From contig NZ_JAATJL010000001.1 in the NCBI RefSeq assembly GCF_011927905.1, positions 186,001 through 250,000 of the forward strand: a stretch of DNA of 64,000 nt. Reading direction: 5' to 3'. Source of the DNA: Arthrobacter pigmenti (GTDB taxonomy: Bacteria > Actinomycetota > Actinomycetes > Actinomycetales > Micrococcaceae). The notes under the pieces are model-generated. The model had not been told where the DNA came from and did not search any database. It saw nothing but the letters and a program-made list of their open reading frames with translations. Each line of letters begins with the position of its first letter. Position 1 is the first letter of the stretch. A program made the position numbers and the translations under genes. Of the stretch, positions 35,755 through 45,096 are shown one piece after another.

Positions 35755-37785
35755 TCAGCGCCGGGGATGGTCGTTGATCTGCACCAGGTTGCGGCCGCGA
35801 AGGGTGTACAGGAAGCCCTGCTCATCGTTGGTGATGTGGGCGCCGCTGTACCAACCGCCGTTTACGTCCGCCACCACGACGGTGACCGCGAACGTCTTCG
35901 GATCGAAGCGGAATACGTTGTGATCGGACACGCCGTAGACCACGCCGCGGTTGGTCACCATCGCAGCGAATCCGCGCGCGACGCCGCTGATGTCTTCCTG
36001 GTGGATCAGGCGGCGCTTCGGAAGATCGATCACGAAGGCGACTCCAGTGCGTGTCACGCCGTAGAGGTGCTTCCCACGCACGGCCAGTGCCGAAACACCA
36101 CCTCCCAGGCCGGGCTCGAGGCGCCACAGTTCCTTGCCTCTTCGCGGATCGAACGCGACTATCGTTCCGGGCCCGGCAGTGTTCTGGAGGCTCCCGCCGA
36201 GGTAGGCAACGCCGTCGTGCGTTGCGACCGCGCGGACGTACTGCTGGTCATCTATCGGATTCAGGAAGTACGCCGAGGTGCCCTTGTAGGGGTTGTAGGT
36301 CCACAGTGCGCCGCCGCCTTCGGTGTCGGACTGCACTCCGGCCAGCACCAGTCGGTTCTCCTCGTCCCAGTGCACGTCCTGCGGCCTGTTCTGGGATGTC
36401 GGGAACCCGGCCACCTGATGCATGGGGTCGCCGCTTCGGGGGTTGTAGGTCCAGATGCCCTGGGAGCTGTACTGTGCGGTGTACAGGCGGCCGCGGACCA
36501 TGATGGCGTCCTTCGCCTCTCCCGGCACGCTCATGTTGACCACCTCATTCGAACCGAGCCTGTGCTTCGCGATGACGCCGTTGCCGCCGATGAAGACGTA
36601 GCCGGCTCCTGCAGCAAGTCCCATAGTGGTCTGCGGGTCACCCGTTGCACCGGCGTCGGCAAGGTCAGTCACGGTCGTGGTCTGGGCAGCCGGGTCCACT
36701 TCAGCCACAAAGCCGAAGTCCGAGACCACGAGCACCTTGCCGCCGTGGACTTCCACGCCCCAGATCCCGCCGAGCCCGGGCAGCCCGTCGAATTCCACAG
36801 CGGAGACCGCATTCTCGCTCAGCGAGTACGCAACCAGGCCGGTGGTGCTTCCGAAATAGACCTTGTCGCCGTCGATGGCGAAGTTCTTGGCGGTGGTGCC
36901 GATGGAGGTTGCAACCGAGTAGGAGGAAAGATCATTCAGATCGATCGCAGCAACCTTGGACTCCTCGGTCGATGCCGCCGAACCGACGATCAGCTTGTCC
37001 CCGAAAACCGCGAGGTCGCGGATGCTCGGGTCGACTTCCATCTCAGCGGGAGTAATGAGTGTGAAGGCTTTGGTCGCCCGGTCGTAAGCGTAGAGGCACG
37101 CACGGCTGGCACCGCTTCCGCCGCCCAACGTGCTGCCCGCGCCGAAGAACACGGTCGTCTCGGTTGCGGCGACGGTACGGGCGAGGGTCGCTCCTGAATC
37201 CGGTACACCGAGGTTGCTGACGTCCCCGGTTGCCGGATCCCATTCCCACAACGCGGGTGGAGCGCCCTGCGGGGTATCGCCGACGATAAAGAGGTGGCCA
37301 TCGGGGGAGACGCTGAGCGCGCGGACGTTGCGCTCTTCAGTGCGGCCGATGGCCACGGCGGGAGTCGAGGGCGTTGTCACGTCCCAACGGAAGAGGTTGG
37401 GCTCTGAGTTCAGGCTCTTCTTCAATACGCCGGCGTAGAGGTAGCGGCCATCTGGGTCTGCCGCAAGGGCCTGGATGGTGTGCCCCTCGGCGAGCGTGGT
37501 CTCCGCGACGACCTTCTGCGTGGGGAGGTGGAAGGCGATGACGCGGGCCGGCTCAAGATTGCGGGACCCGATGTAGAGGGTGTCGCCAATGAGTTTGGCG
37601 CTCATCAGTGAGTACTGCACGACGGCGGGGCCAAGGTCGACGATCTCGGTGCCTTTTGGTCCGGCGGGTGCGAGGGCCGGCAACGCTGATGCAGAGTTTG
37701 CGCCAGCCAGGCCCAGGGCAGTGGCTACGCCGGCAGCGCTGCCAGCTCGGAGTACAGTGCGGCGGCTGATATCGATATTGCGCAT
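35755..37785 (-). CDS. Tat-exported beta-propeller protein 3
   Basis: 676 residues. ATG 37785 has GAAGGAAA upstream. Tat signal ISRRTVLRAGSAAGVATALG with cleavage near ASA. Propeller repeats include GRYLYAGVLKKSLN, VRALSVSPDGHLFIVGD, VSALAVRGKHLYGVTRTG and GFLYTLRGRNLVQI. First gene of the predicted propeller 3-FGE-propeller 2 operon, divergent from the ROK regulator across operator B. Its blocks are closest to propeller 1 (YIGSRNxEPxxVIAxHxP in both). No enzymatic motif recognised. Confidence 0.8.
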   Translation of the reverse strand: MRNIDISRRTVLRAGSAAGVATALGLAGANSASALPALAPAGPKGTEIVDLGPAVVQYSLMSAKLIGDTLYIGSRNLEPARVIAFHLPTQKVVAETTLAEGHTIQALAADPDGRYLYAGVLKKSLNSEPNLFRWDVTTPSTPAVAIGRTEERNVRALSVSPDGHLFIVGDTPQGAPPALWEWDPATGDVSNLGVPDSGATLARTVAATETTVFFGAGSTLGGGSGASRACLYAYDRATKAFTLITPAEMEVDPSIRDLAVFGDKLIVGSAASTEESKVAAIDLNDLSSYSVATSIGTTAKNFAIDGDKVYFGSTTGLVAYSLSENAVSAVEFDGLPGLGGIWGVEVHGGKVLVVSDFGFVAEVDPAAQTTTVTDLADAGATGDPQTTMGLAAGAGYVFIGGNGVIAKHRLGSNEVVNMSVPGEAKDAIMVRGRLYTAQYSSQGIWTYNPRSGDPMHQVAGFPTSQNRPQDVHWDEENRLVLAGVQSDTEGGGALWTYNPYKGTSAYFLNPIDDQQYVRAVATHDGVAYLGGSLQNTAGPGTIVAFDPRRGKELWRLEPGLGGGVSALAVRGKHLYGVTRTGVAFVIDLPKRRLIHQEDISGVARGFAAMVTNRGVVYGVSDHNVFRFDPKTFAVTVVVADVNGGWYSGAHITNDEQGFLYTLRGRNLVQINDHPRR

Positions 37786-37894
37786 AACGTTTCCTTCGGT
37801 TGAACGGGACGTCTGGGGAGACGAGTGCAGTCGAATGCGAGGGGCTTTGACGCTGCGCCCTGGGTGTGACCCAGCTTACGTTCAGCTTGGGGTG

Positions 37895-37911
37895 TTTTGT
37901 CAATGACTAAA
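37895..37911. promoter_or_regulatory. Operator B of the predicted ROK regulon
   Basis: TTTTGTCAATGACTAAA, an 8-1-8 palindrome with one mismatch, lies between divergent propeller 3 and the ROK gene. Its minus-strand form (TTTAGTCATTGACAAAA) matches operator C at 15 of 17 positions and carries a TTGACA directed at propeller 3. A TATAGAAT -10 for the ROK gene follows on the plus strand, so autoregulation is likely. Confidence 0.65.
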
Positions 37912-37974
37912 TTATATAGAATGTGACTTAGGTCAACTCTTGGGAGTGGCAGGCGCTGTTGAAAGGGAAGACAT

Positions 37975-39150
37975 ATGTTGAAGGCCAGGGCTGGAAGTAA
38001 GGCCCTCATTCGCGAAATCAATGAAGCCCTGATTCTCGACATTGTCCGAAGTCGGGGCCCAGTGGCCCGTGCGCAGATCGCTGTCGCAACAGGTTTGAGC
38101 GCCGCAACAGTGACCGGCATAACGGGCAAGCTGCTTCGAAACGGATTCCTCGTGGAAACTGATATCCGGAACGGCACCGGGGGCCGACCTGCCCGGCTCC
38201 TGGAACTCGGAACGGACACCGTGTTCGCGGCGGGAGTGCGACTTTCCAGCACCGAAGCCTATGCGGCCCTGGTGGATCTGCGTGGAACCGTCGTCGGCAC
38301 GCACCGGGAGAAGCTCAAGTCGTCGGACCCCGCGGACGTTCGCAGCTCAATTGTGCGCGCTGTGCAGAAAGTAGCCGGACCGCGCAGCATTTCTTCGCTT
38401 CTGGGCCTGGGGATCGCACTTTCCGGAGTGGTCGATCAGAAGAGCGGCCACGTGCGCCACAGCGGTTCCCTGGGCTGGGAAGATGTACCGCTTCAGGCGG
38501 AACTGCAGGGCACGGTAGCGATCCCCGTGGTGGTGGACAGTTACGCGAACTCCTTCGGGATGGGTCTTCTGCTTTTCGAGGACAAGCTGGAGGGTCGTGA
38601 CCTGCTGGTTTTCAGCGTGGGAACCAGCCTCGGCGCGTCAGTCATTGTGCAGGGTCGCATTCATCGCGGCTTCAACGGGTCCGCGGGCGGATTCGCCCAC
38701 TCGCGGACCTCCGATGCAACCGACCGCGCACTGCCCTGCCACTGTGGGGCCACGAACTGCCTGGAGACGCGGGCGAGCTGGTGGGGGATTCAGCAGGAAC
38801 TTTCGGAGGGGATCTTCCCGGACAAGTCCGCCGCGCTTGCCGATGCGGCTCTCCACCTGGGCACGGCGATGGCCAATGTCGCCAAGATTTTCGGCCCGGA
38901 ACGGGTGGTGCTCGCGACGGCACCCGAGGTCGACGGACCGGAGCTCGCCCAGCAGACCGCGGAAATCTACCGTGAGCAGTACAGGCACGAAAAAACGCCG
39001 GCACCGGAACTTGAAGCGACCACGGCAGACAACAATTCGGTGGCGAAGGGAGCCGCCTACATGGTCCTCGCGCAAATCTTCACCGCGAACACGTCCGAGG
39101 CCTATGCGAGCGCGGACCTGCTGGAACTCGCGGTGGCGCAGCAGGGCTGA
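37975..39150 (+). CDS. ROK-family transcriptional repressor
   Basis: 391 residues. ATG 37975 with GAAAGGGAAG upstream. N-terminal winged helix-turn-helix (about 12-70: INEALILDIVRSRGPVARAQ, LSAATVTGITGKLLRNGFL). The ROK sugar-binding domain follows, with FSVGTSLGASVIVQG and the zinc cluster CHCGATNCLE. The kinase-type catalytic motif is not intact, as in NagC/XylR-type repressors. It is likely induced by a sugar derived from the sulfated glycan and would control the three operons with TCA-N-TGA palindromes. It is divergent from propeller 3. Confidence 0.88.
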   Translation: MLKARAGSKALIREINEALILDIVRSRGPVARAQIAVATGLSAATVTGITGKLLRNGFLVETDIRNGTGGRPARLLELGTDTVFAAGVRLSSTEAYAALVDLRGTVVGTHREKLKSSDPADVRSSIVRAVQKVAGPRSISSLLGLGIALSGVVDQKSGHVRHSGSLGWEDVPLQAELQGTVAIPVVVDSYANSFGMGLLLFEDKLEGRDLLVFSVGTSLGASVIVQGRIHRGFNGSAGGFAHSRTSDATDRALPCHCGATNCLETRASWWGIQQELSEGIFPDKSAALADAALHLGTAMANVAKIFGPERVVLATAPEVDGPELAQQTAEIYREQYRHEKTPAPELEATTADNNSVAKGAAYMVLAQIFTANTSEAYASADLLELAVAQQG

Positions 39151-39166
39151 CTTGTACGCCGCTTTC

Positions 39167-40240
39167 TTATCGGCCTGAGGCTGCTTCAGCGTCCGCTGAC
39201 TCTGAAACCCGGTAGGCGGCCTCGAAAACCATCCATGCCTGTAGTTGCGTCGAAAGCTCCGCAGCACCGGTTCCGGCGTGAGGGTACGGCGCCTCGGGAA
39301 AGACAAGAACAGTACGACGACGGCGCCTATCGAGTCCGAGTTCGCCCCGCCCCTCCCAGAGGGCGTCCGCCGTCGCCGTGATCAGGGTTCGCGCCGTGCT
39401 TCGCGACGTCTCCGACAGCAGGGGCGAAGCCGCTGCGAGTGCAAGGTAACGCACGAGGATTCCGGTGAACAGGCCGCCGTCGCCGCCGCCGCCGTGGGTG
39501 CGCAGTGCGCCGCCGGACTGTACGAGACTCTGCGAAACGGCTCCTATCAGCGCTTCCGCGCGGTCAACGTTGCGTTCCCCGCCAAGAGACAGCAGCGCGC
39601 CAAGCACAGGGCCCTGGTTGTAGGTGTAGATGTCGGTGACGAGTTCTTGGCTGCGCATCCGCAGACCATCGAAGAGAAGGCCCGTACGCGGGTCAAGCAG
39701 TCTGTCGAAGAGCCAGTCGACCATTCGTTGGGCTTCCTCCTGCCGTCCGATCAGCGCGAAATAGAGCGCTGTCGGGCCGGTCGCGGGGGTGTTCTTGAAG
39801 TCGCGGGACGTGTTCCAGAACAGCCCGCCGCCGAGATCCGGGGAGTGCGCGGAGGCCAGTACCCGCGTCAGCTTGGTCAACGGCCGGTTGCGGGCGAGAT
39901 CGGCCGATCGGAGCGCCGCGAGGGATAGCCACGCCATGTCGTCGTAGTAGGCGTTCGTCCAACGTCCGCCGTTACGCAGTCGGATGGTGCGCAGGAGGCG
40001 GCGTGCGCGCGTGCGGTGCGCCGCGCCGTCGTCGTTGTTCCCCTCACGCTCCGCTGCGTCGAGGAGACAGTCGAGGTAGTGGGCCTGCCACCAGTAGTGC
40101 CATGGACCGCCGATGGGCTTTGGCACCCGCACGGCACCCAGATGCGTACCCGGCAGACCGAGCAGACGATGGCCGAACGCGCTGGTTACTGAACCTGCGG
40201 CAGCGGACGCGCGGGCTCCAGCGTCCTTGGCGGTTGACAT
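39167..40240 (-). CDS. GH76-like (alpha-1,6-mannanase type) glycoside hydrolase
   Basis: 357 residues from ATG 40240. GH76 landmarks: WHYWWQAHYLDCLLDAA, the double-Asp catalytic motif in NAYYDDMAWLSLA, ATGPTALYFALIGR, and TYNQGPVLGALLSL. Bacterial GH76 enzymes cut alpha-1,6-mannan backbones. No signal peptide was found, unlike many members, so it may act on cytoplasmic oligosaccharide. It is convergent with the ROK gene and may or may not be part of the glycan locus; no operator was found in front of it. Confidence 0.75.
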   Translation of the reverse strand: MSTAKDAGARASAAAGSVTSAFGHRLLGLPGTHLGAVRVPKPIGGPWHYWWQAHYLDCLLDAAEREGNNDDGAAHRTRARRLLRTIRLRNGGRWTNAYYDDMAWLSLAALRSADLARNRPLTKLTRVLASAHSPDLGGGLFWNTSRDFKNTPATGPTALYFALIGRQEEAQRMVDWLFDRLLDPRTGLLFDGLRMRSQELVTDIYTYNQGPVLGALLSLGGERNVDRAEALIGAVSQSLVQSGGALRTHGGGGDGGLFTGILVRYLALAAASPLLSETSRSTARTLITATADALWEGRGELGLDRRRRRTVLVFPEAPYPHAGTGAAELSTQLQAWMVFEAAYRVSESADAEAASGR

Positions 40241-40402
40241 ACAGCCAAGCCTAATCGCGGGCCTCCCCACCGGACTTGAGCAAAGTGCACAGTGCAAACG
40301 CTGTCGGATGCCCGGTGGGCTGAATCACAGTAGGCTCAAGTGAGCGAATCCGCTGATGCTGATCCTCTCGGCACAACGATCGAATGACGCAAAGGAGATG
40401 TC

Positions 40403-41179
40403 ATGGAGTCTGCTGGAAGTGTAGCCCTGGTGACCGGCGGGGCGTCCGGGCTTGGTCGCGCTACGGCGCAGCGGCTGTACGACGACGGCGCGTCCGTGGT
40501 TATTCTCGACCTCCCGCATTCGGACGGGGAGGCGTTCGCCCAAGCACTCGGCGACCGCGCGCGCTTCGTTCCTGTCGACGTCACCAACGAAGCCGAGGTA
40601 CGGGCGGCCGTGGACGCCGCCGTCGAACTTGGGCCCTTGCGGATTGTCGTCAACTGCGCAGGCGTGGCCACTCCGGGGAAGGTGCTCGGACGCGATGGCG
40701 TGTTGCCGCTCGAGCAGTTCAGCAAGGTAGTCAACATCAACCTCATCGGCACCTTCAACGTGCTTCGCCTCGCGGCCGAGGCCATTGCCGCTACTGATCC
40801 GGTACAGACGGAAACCGGTACCTCGGAGCGTGGCGTGATCGTCAATACCGCTTCCGTTGCGGCCTTTGACGGGCAGATCGGCCAGCCGGCTTACGCGGCG
40901 TCGAAGGGGGCAGTCGCGGCAATGACCCTTCCGGTGGCGCGCGAACTGGCGCGGTCCTTCATCCGGGTCATGACAATCGCCCCTGGCATTTTCGAGACAC
41001 CCATGATGGCGGGCCTTCCGCAGGAGGCGCAGGATTCGCTCGGGAAGCAGGTTCCGCACCCCTCGCGTCTCGGCAAGGCCACCGAGTACGCCGCACTGGT
41101 CGCACACATCGTCGAGAACCAGATGCTGAACGGCGAAACCATTCGCCTGGACGGCGCCATCCGCATGGCACCGAAGTAG
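40403..41179 (+). CDS. SDR oxidoreductase, 3-hydroxyacyl-CoA dehydrogenase type (HSD17B10-like)
   Basis: 258 residues. Cofactor loop [22 protein letters not shown] (NAG motif), Ser in [13 protein letters not shown], and catalytic YAASKGA. The ending [11 protein letters not shown] and the overall layout match type II 3-hydroxyacyl-CoA dehydrogenases. With the acyl-CoA dehydrogenase 29 bases downstream it forms a beta-oxidation pair, perhaps for branched or short acyl-CoA. AAAGGAG precedes the ATG. CCCACCGG/CCGGTGGG (40266-40319) lies upstream. Confidence 0.88.
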   Translation: MESAGSVALVTGGASGLGRATAQRLYDDGASVVILDLPHSDGEAFAQALGDRARFVPVDVTNEAEVRAAVDAAVELGPLRIVVNCAGVATPGKVLGRDGVLPLEQFSKVVNINLIGTFNVLRLAAEAIAATDPVQTETGTSERGVIVNTASVAAFDGQIGQPAYAASKGAVAAMTLPVARELARSFIRVMTIAPGIFETPMMAGLPQEAQDSLGKQVPHPSRLGKATEYAALVAHIVENQMLNGETIRLDGAIRMAPK

Positions 41180-41208
41180 ACACTTTGAATCATCGAAAGG
41201 ACAGCTCA

Positions 41209-42408
41209 ATGGAGAGCGGCCTCCCATCCGCAGACTTCTACGGATTCGAGTCCCTGCTCAGCGACGCCGAACAGGCCAAGCTTCAGGACGTTCGCGATTT
41301 CCTGGCGAAGGAAGTAATCCCCTACGCCACCGACTGGTGGAACCGTGCAGAGTTTCCGCTGGAGGTGCTGCCCAAACTCGCAGCCCTCAACCTCAGCACT
41401 CCTGTGCAGCAGGGCTACAGCCATCTCTTCAGCGGCATGGTGATTGCCGAACTCACCCGCGCGGACACGTCGCTGGCCACGTTCTTCATGGTTCATCACG
41501 ATCTGTTTGTCGAAGCCCTGCATCAGTTCGGCACCGAGGACCAGAAGAGCCGCCTGCTGCAGGACGCCATGGACCTCACGATCACGGGTGCGTTTGCGCT
41601 GACCGAACCGCAGCACGGCTCGGACGTGGCAGGCGGGATGGCAACAACCGCAACCCGCGACGGCGACACCTGGGTCCTCAACGGCGCCAAACGCTGGATC
41701 GGTAACGGCACTTTCTGCAACTACATGCTGATGTGGGCGCGGGACACGGACGACGGCGCGGTGCGCGGGTTCATCCTCGACGCGAACCTCCCCGGGGTCA
41801 CTCGCACGGTCATTGAGAACAAGATCGCGCTGCGTACGGTGCAGAACGCCGACATTGTGCTGGAGAACGTCCGGGTTTCCGAAGCGGACCGCTTCGCCGG
41901 GATCGGCAGCTTCAACGACACGAAACAACTGTTGCGCGGCTCCCGCATCCTCGTGGGGTGGCAGGCGGTAGGGCAACAACTGGCCGCGTTCGACGCCGCC
42001 CGCGCCTACGCCGTCGAACGTCACCAGTTCGGCCGGCCCATCGCGAGCTTCCAGCTGGTACAGGAACAGCTGGTCCGGATGCTCGGCAATACGACGGCGA
42101 GCCTGGGCATGATGACCCGTGTGGCGCAGCTTCAGGAGGCCGAACACCTCGCGCGGCACGAAGGCACGAACAGCGATGGCGGTGCCGATATGGCGCAGGC
42201 GGCGCTCGCGAAGTCCTACACGTCGTCGCTCATGCGCGAGACGGTGGCACTCGGCCGGTCAATCTTCGGCGGCAACGGGATAGTGACCGAGTTCGGGATG
42301 GCCAAGATCTTCGCCGACGCCGAAGCCATCTACACCTACGAAGGCTCCTACGAAATCAACTCGCTCATCGCCGGACGCGCCATTACGGGAGTCTCCGCGA
42401 TCCTCTGA
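41209..42408 (+). CDS. Acyl-CoA dehydrogenase
   Basis: 399 residues from ATG 41209 (AAAGGA upstream). FAD-binding segments ITGAFALTEPQHGSDVAGG and TWVLNGAKRWIGNG. The C-terminal helices include RHQFGRPIASFQLVQEQL and IFGGNGIVTEFGMAKIFADAEAIYTYEGSYEIN, with Glu in YTYEGSYE likely the catalytic base (glutaryl-CoA/isovaleryl type position). It forms an enzyme pair with the SDR gene. Substrate chain type not resolvable. Confidence 0.9.
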   Translation: MESGLPSADFYGFESLLSDAEQAKLQDVRDFLAKEVIPYATDWWNRAEFPLEVLPKLAALNLSTPVQQGYSHLFSGMVIAELTRADTSLATFFMVHHDLFVEALHQFGTEDQKSRLLQDAMDLTITGAFALTEPQHGSDVAGGMATTATRDGDTWVLNGAKRWIGNGTFCNYMLMWARDTDDGAVRGFILDANLPGVTRTVIENKIALRTVQNADIVLENVRVSEADRFAGIGSFNDTKQLLRGSRILVGWQAVGQQLAAFDAARAYAVERHQFGRPIASFQLVQEQLVRMLGNTTASLGMMTRVAQLQEAEHLARHEGTNSDGGADMAQAALAKSYTSSLMRETVALGRSIFGGNGIVTEFGMAKIFADAEAIYTYEGSYEINSLIAGRAITGVSAIL

Positions 42409-42461
42409 CGCATCGCCTCTCCATCGACCGGGCGCTGGAAACGTTCTTTTTGCTCGTGACC

Positions 42462-42494
42462 GGTTCTCAGCGCCCGCTCAACGGCGGGAGAACC
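42462..42494 (+). terminator. Bulged hairpin after the acyl-CoA dehydrogenase gene
   Basis: GGTTCT...AGAACC encloses CCCGC...GCGGG, in the gap before the P450 pseudogene. Probably the end of the SDR/dehydrogenase transcript. Confidence 0.4.
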
Positions 42495-42531
42495 CCTTGC
42501 CGAGTGCGGCGCACGTCCAGCACAGTGAAGT

Positions 42532-43867
42532 ATGAGCGCCACGGAGCCCCTGCCTCGAGCCACTGTCCTGGAAACCCTCGCTGTGCTTGGCAACGTCCTT
42601 GTGCCCACCCTTGCCAAGGGCCTATAGTCAGGCGCCCGGGGATGGTCGCACTGGCCGAGAAGTTCCGCCTCGACGAGCGGGCAATAAGCACGCTCCGAAA
42701 ATTGGCTGCCCGGCACCCTGCCGGTCCGGTACTCCTGAGGCTGCCGATCCGTAATCAGGCGGTGCTCCTGAATCCACGGGACGTGCACCGGGTCCTCGCA
42801 GAGACCCCGGAACCGTTCTCGGCCGCCAGCAGCTAGAAGCGGGCAGTGCTGTCCCACTTCCAGCCCCGCAACTCGCTCATCTCCACGGGCAGCGACCGGA
42901 CTACCCGCCGTGCGTTGCAGGATCAGGTGCTGGAGAGCGAGAGCCCCGTTCATCATCTGGCGAATCCTTTCTTCCGATCGTGGAAGAAGAGGCGAAACAG
43001 CTCGTGACGTCGGTAGGCGATCAACTCACCTGGGACGATTTCACTCGGTCCTGGTACAGGCTGGTGCGCAGGGTCGTTTTCGGTGATACCGCCGCGGACA
43101 ACCACGAGCTGACGGATATGCTCACTGAGCTGCGGGCGGATGCGAACTGGGCTTTTCTCAAGCCCCGCAAGCGCAAGCTGCGCGCGAAGTTCTTTGCCGC
43201 CGTCGAACGCGGAATGCGCCAGGCACCGCCCGGCACGCTCGCATCGATTCTGGCGCGTGCGGAGGAGCCGGGCAACGCCGCCCCGGTCGAGCAGATTCCG
43301 CAGTGGCTTTTCGCGTTCGACCCGGCCGGTATGGCAACCTTCCGTGCACTCGCCGCGCTCAGCACACATCCAGATGCCATCACGCGCGCCACCGCCGAGG
43401 TTGCGAAGGACGCTTCGGCACACGGCCACCTCCCGTGGCTGCGTGCCTGCGTGCTGGAGTCGCTTCGCCTCTGGCCCACCACGCCCATGGTCCTGCGCCA
43501 GACCACACGCAGCGTCGCCTGGGACCCCGGCGTAATGCCGGCGTCATGCGGCGTGCTTGTGTACGCTCCCTACTTTCACCGCCAGGAAGGCAAGGTGCCG
43601 AATCCGCATTCCTACACGCCTGAGCGCTGGCTGAACGACGACGACGGCGACTGGGCACTCATCCCCTTCAGCGAGGGCCCCGCGGTCTGCCCGGGTAGGT
43701 ACCTGGTGCTGATGCTGACGAGCGCATTCCTGTCGCATCTGCTTGAGGGTATGGAACTCAAACTCGAACGACCAGGCCGGTTGAATCCGGACCAGCCGCT
43801 TCCGGGGACGCTGAACAATTACTCGTTGCGCTTCAGCGTTCGTCGGCGCGGGCGTTCGTCCTCGTAG
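42532..43867 (+). pseudogene. Cytochrome P450 pseudogene (two frameshifts, one stop)
   Basis: Joined across three frames this would be about 445 residues, normal for a bacterial P450. ATG 42532 reads MSATEPLPRATVLETLAV. Near 42624 one base is missing and the frame shifts. TAG at 42834-42836 interrupts ETPEPFSAASS, and about 42970 another base is missing (NPF to LPIVEEEAKQLV). After that the frame is intact to 43867, with ESLRLWP (ExxR) and the heme loop FSEGPAVCPG. A shorter protein from GTG 42980 (about 295 residues) would lack the N-terminal third. Sequencing error is possible, but three separate lesions favour true decay. Confidence 0.8.
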
Positions 43868-45096
43868 TACTCGTCGTCATCCTCATCATCGTCGGCGAGG
43901 TCGATCGGCGGCAAGTTCGCGGTCTGCCGTGCACGAAGCGCACGCCGGTACGAGTGGTCCACGCGGTGCCGGCGTGAGCCCGCGGAAATAAGGATCAGGA
44001 ACACGGCAAGCGCGGTAATTGCGGCGACGGGCAGGGACTGCGGCTCACCGATGAGGCGTTCCACAATGATCCACCCCATGCCCCAGACCACGGCCAACGC
44101 GACGGCGATCCGCCCGCGGTCCATCGAGCAGATCGCGCTCCCGGCAATGACGACGACGCCGAGCCCCACCATGGTCCAGACAAATCCGTCATCGGTGAGC
44201 CAGGTGACGTCGTTGAGGGCTAGAACCGCCGCCGTGTGACTGAGAGCGGTGAAGCCGATCCACCCGAGGAACAGTCCGAGTGGAACGTCGACCAGTGCGC
44301 CCTCAAGCCGGGTTGCAGCGGACCAGCGATTGAGCCAGCGCAGTGACACCAGGAGCATACCGAGCAGCAGTGCATGAAGCACCAGGCTGAAGACGTAGAG
44401 ATCCGCCTGGATGGACAGCGCGAGACCAAGGTTCAGCAGAAGCGAGGCGATGACCACCCAGCCAAGCCGGCGGTGGCGGGGGCTCTCCAGCTGGCTGGGC
44501 AGCCACTGGTGAACGGCGTACCCCACCATTCCAAGCGCGATGAGCGCCCACAGGTAGAGGGAGAACAGGCTGGGTGAAACGAAGCTCAACCCGGGCCCAA
44601 GGAGGTCCGAATTACGGATCTCCGGTCCGCCGAACAGGCCCACAGCGGAGGCTGTGCCAACGAGAGTTCCGATCACGGCGAGGGTCACCAGGTTGCGTCG
44701 TACCTGGTCAGGCCGCCAGGAACGCACGTTCGCTGCCGCGCTGCGACTCGTGGTAGCTGTCCACGACGCCGTTTGCTTGCCGGACTTCGCCACCCAGGAC
44801 GACGCCGCAGCTGACGCCGCCTTCGCCTTCTTCGCCCGTTCCGCCGCGGGCTCTGCCCGTTCCGCTGGGGGTTCGTCCTGTGGCGCAGCTTCGGCGGGTG
44901 GGCTCGCCTGGCTGGCGGGCGTCGTCGTCGTCGTTCCGGTTGAACCGGTTTGGTCGATGGGCGCCGCTGCCTTTGGCCTGGCTGCCTTCAACCGTTCAAG
45001 GACGCTGCTCTGGTCGCTGGGCCCGGAGTCCGTCTTCTTCGGTGGCGTGGGTGGAGGTTGGGGCAGCCGGTGGTTGGACGGAGTCGGCATGCTCAT
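43819..45096 (-). CDS. TspO/MBR-like polytopic protein with disordered N-terminal extension
   Basis: 425 residues from ATG 45096. Residues 1-105 are Pro/Ala/Thr/Glu-rich and low in complexity, followed by about eight membrane helices and an acidic then basic tail (DDDEDDDEYYED, RPRRR). The membrane part matches the protein encoded at 16540-17319 (FSLYLWALIALGMVGYAVHQ, LLNLGLALSIQADL, VDVPLGLFLGWI). The start lies 101 bases inside the dedA gene in another frame, and its 3' end overlaps the P450 pseudogene by 49 bases. The long extension is absent in the paralog. Confidence 0.75.
   Translation of the reverse strand: MSMPTPSNHRLPQPPPTPPKKTDSGPSDQSSVLERLKAARPKAAAPIDQTGSTGTTTTTPASQASPPAEAAPQDEPPAERAEPAAERAKKAKAASAAASSWVAKSGKQTASWTATTSRSAAANVRSWRPDQVRRNLVTLAVIGTLVGTASAVGLFGGPEIRNSDLLGPGLSFVSPSLFSLYLWALIALGMVGYAVHQWLPSQLESPRHRRLGWVVIASLLLNLGLALSIQADLYVFSLVLHALLLGMLLVSLRWLNRWSAATRLEGALVDVPLGLFLGWIGFTALSHTAAVLALNDVTWLTDDGFVWTMVGLGVVVIAGSAICSMDRGRIAVALAVVWGMGWIIVERLIGEPQSLPVAAITALAVFLILISAGSRRHRVDHSYRRALRARQTANLPPIDLADDDEDDDEYYEDERPRRRTLKRNE

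Noticed and set aside
39167..40240. GH76-like gene as a member of the sulfated-glycan regulon
   Set aside because: No operator-like palindrome upstream and convergent orientation; membership cannot be supported.
41958..42836. Long frame overlapping the acyl-CoA dehydrogenase in +
   Set aside because: Only its last part (about 42626-42836) is protein-like, and that is the middle of the P450 pseudogene.
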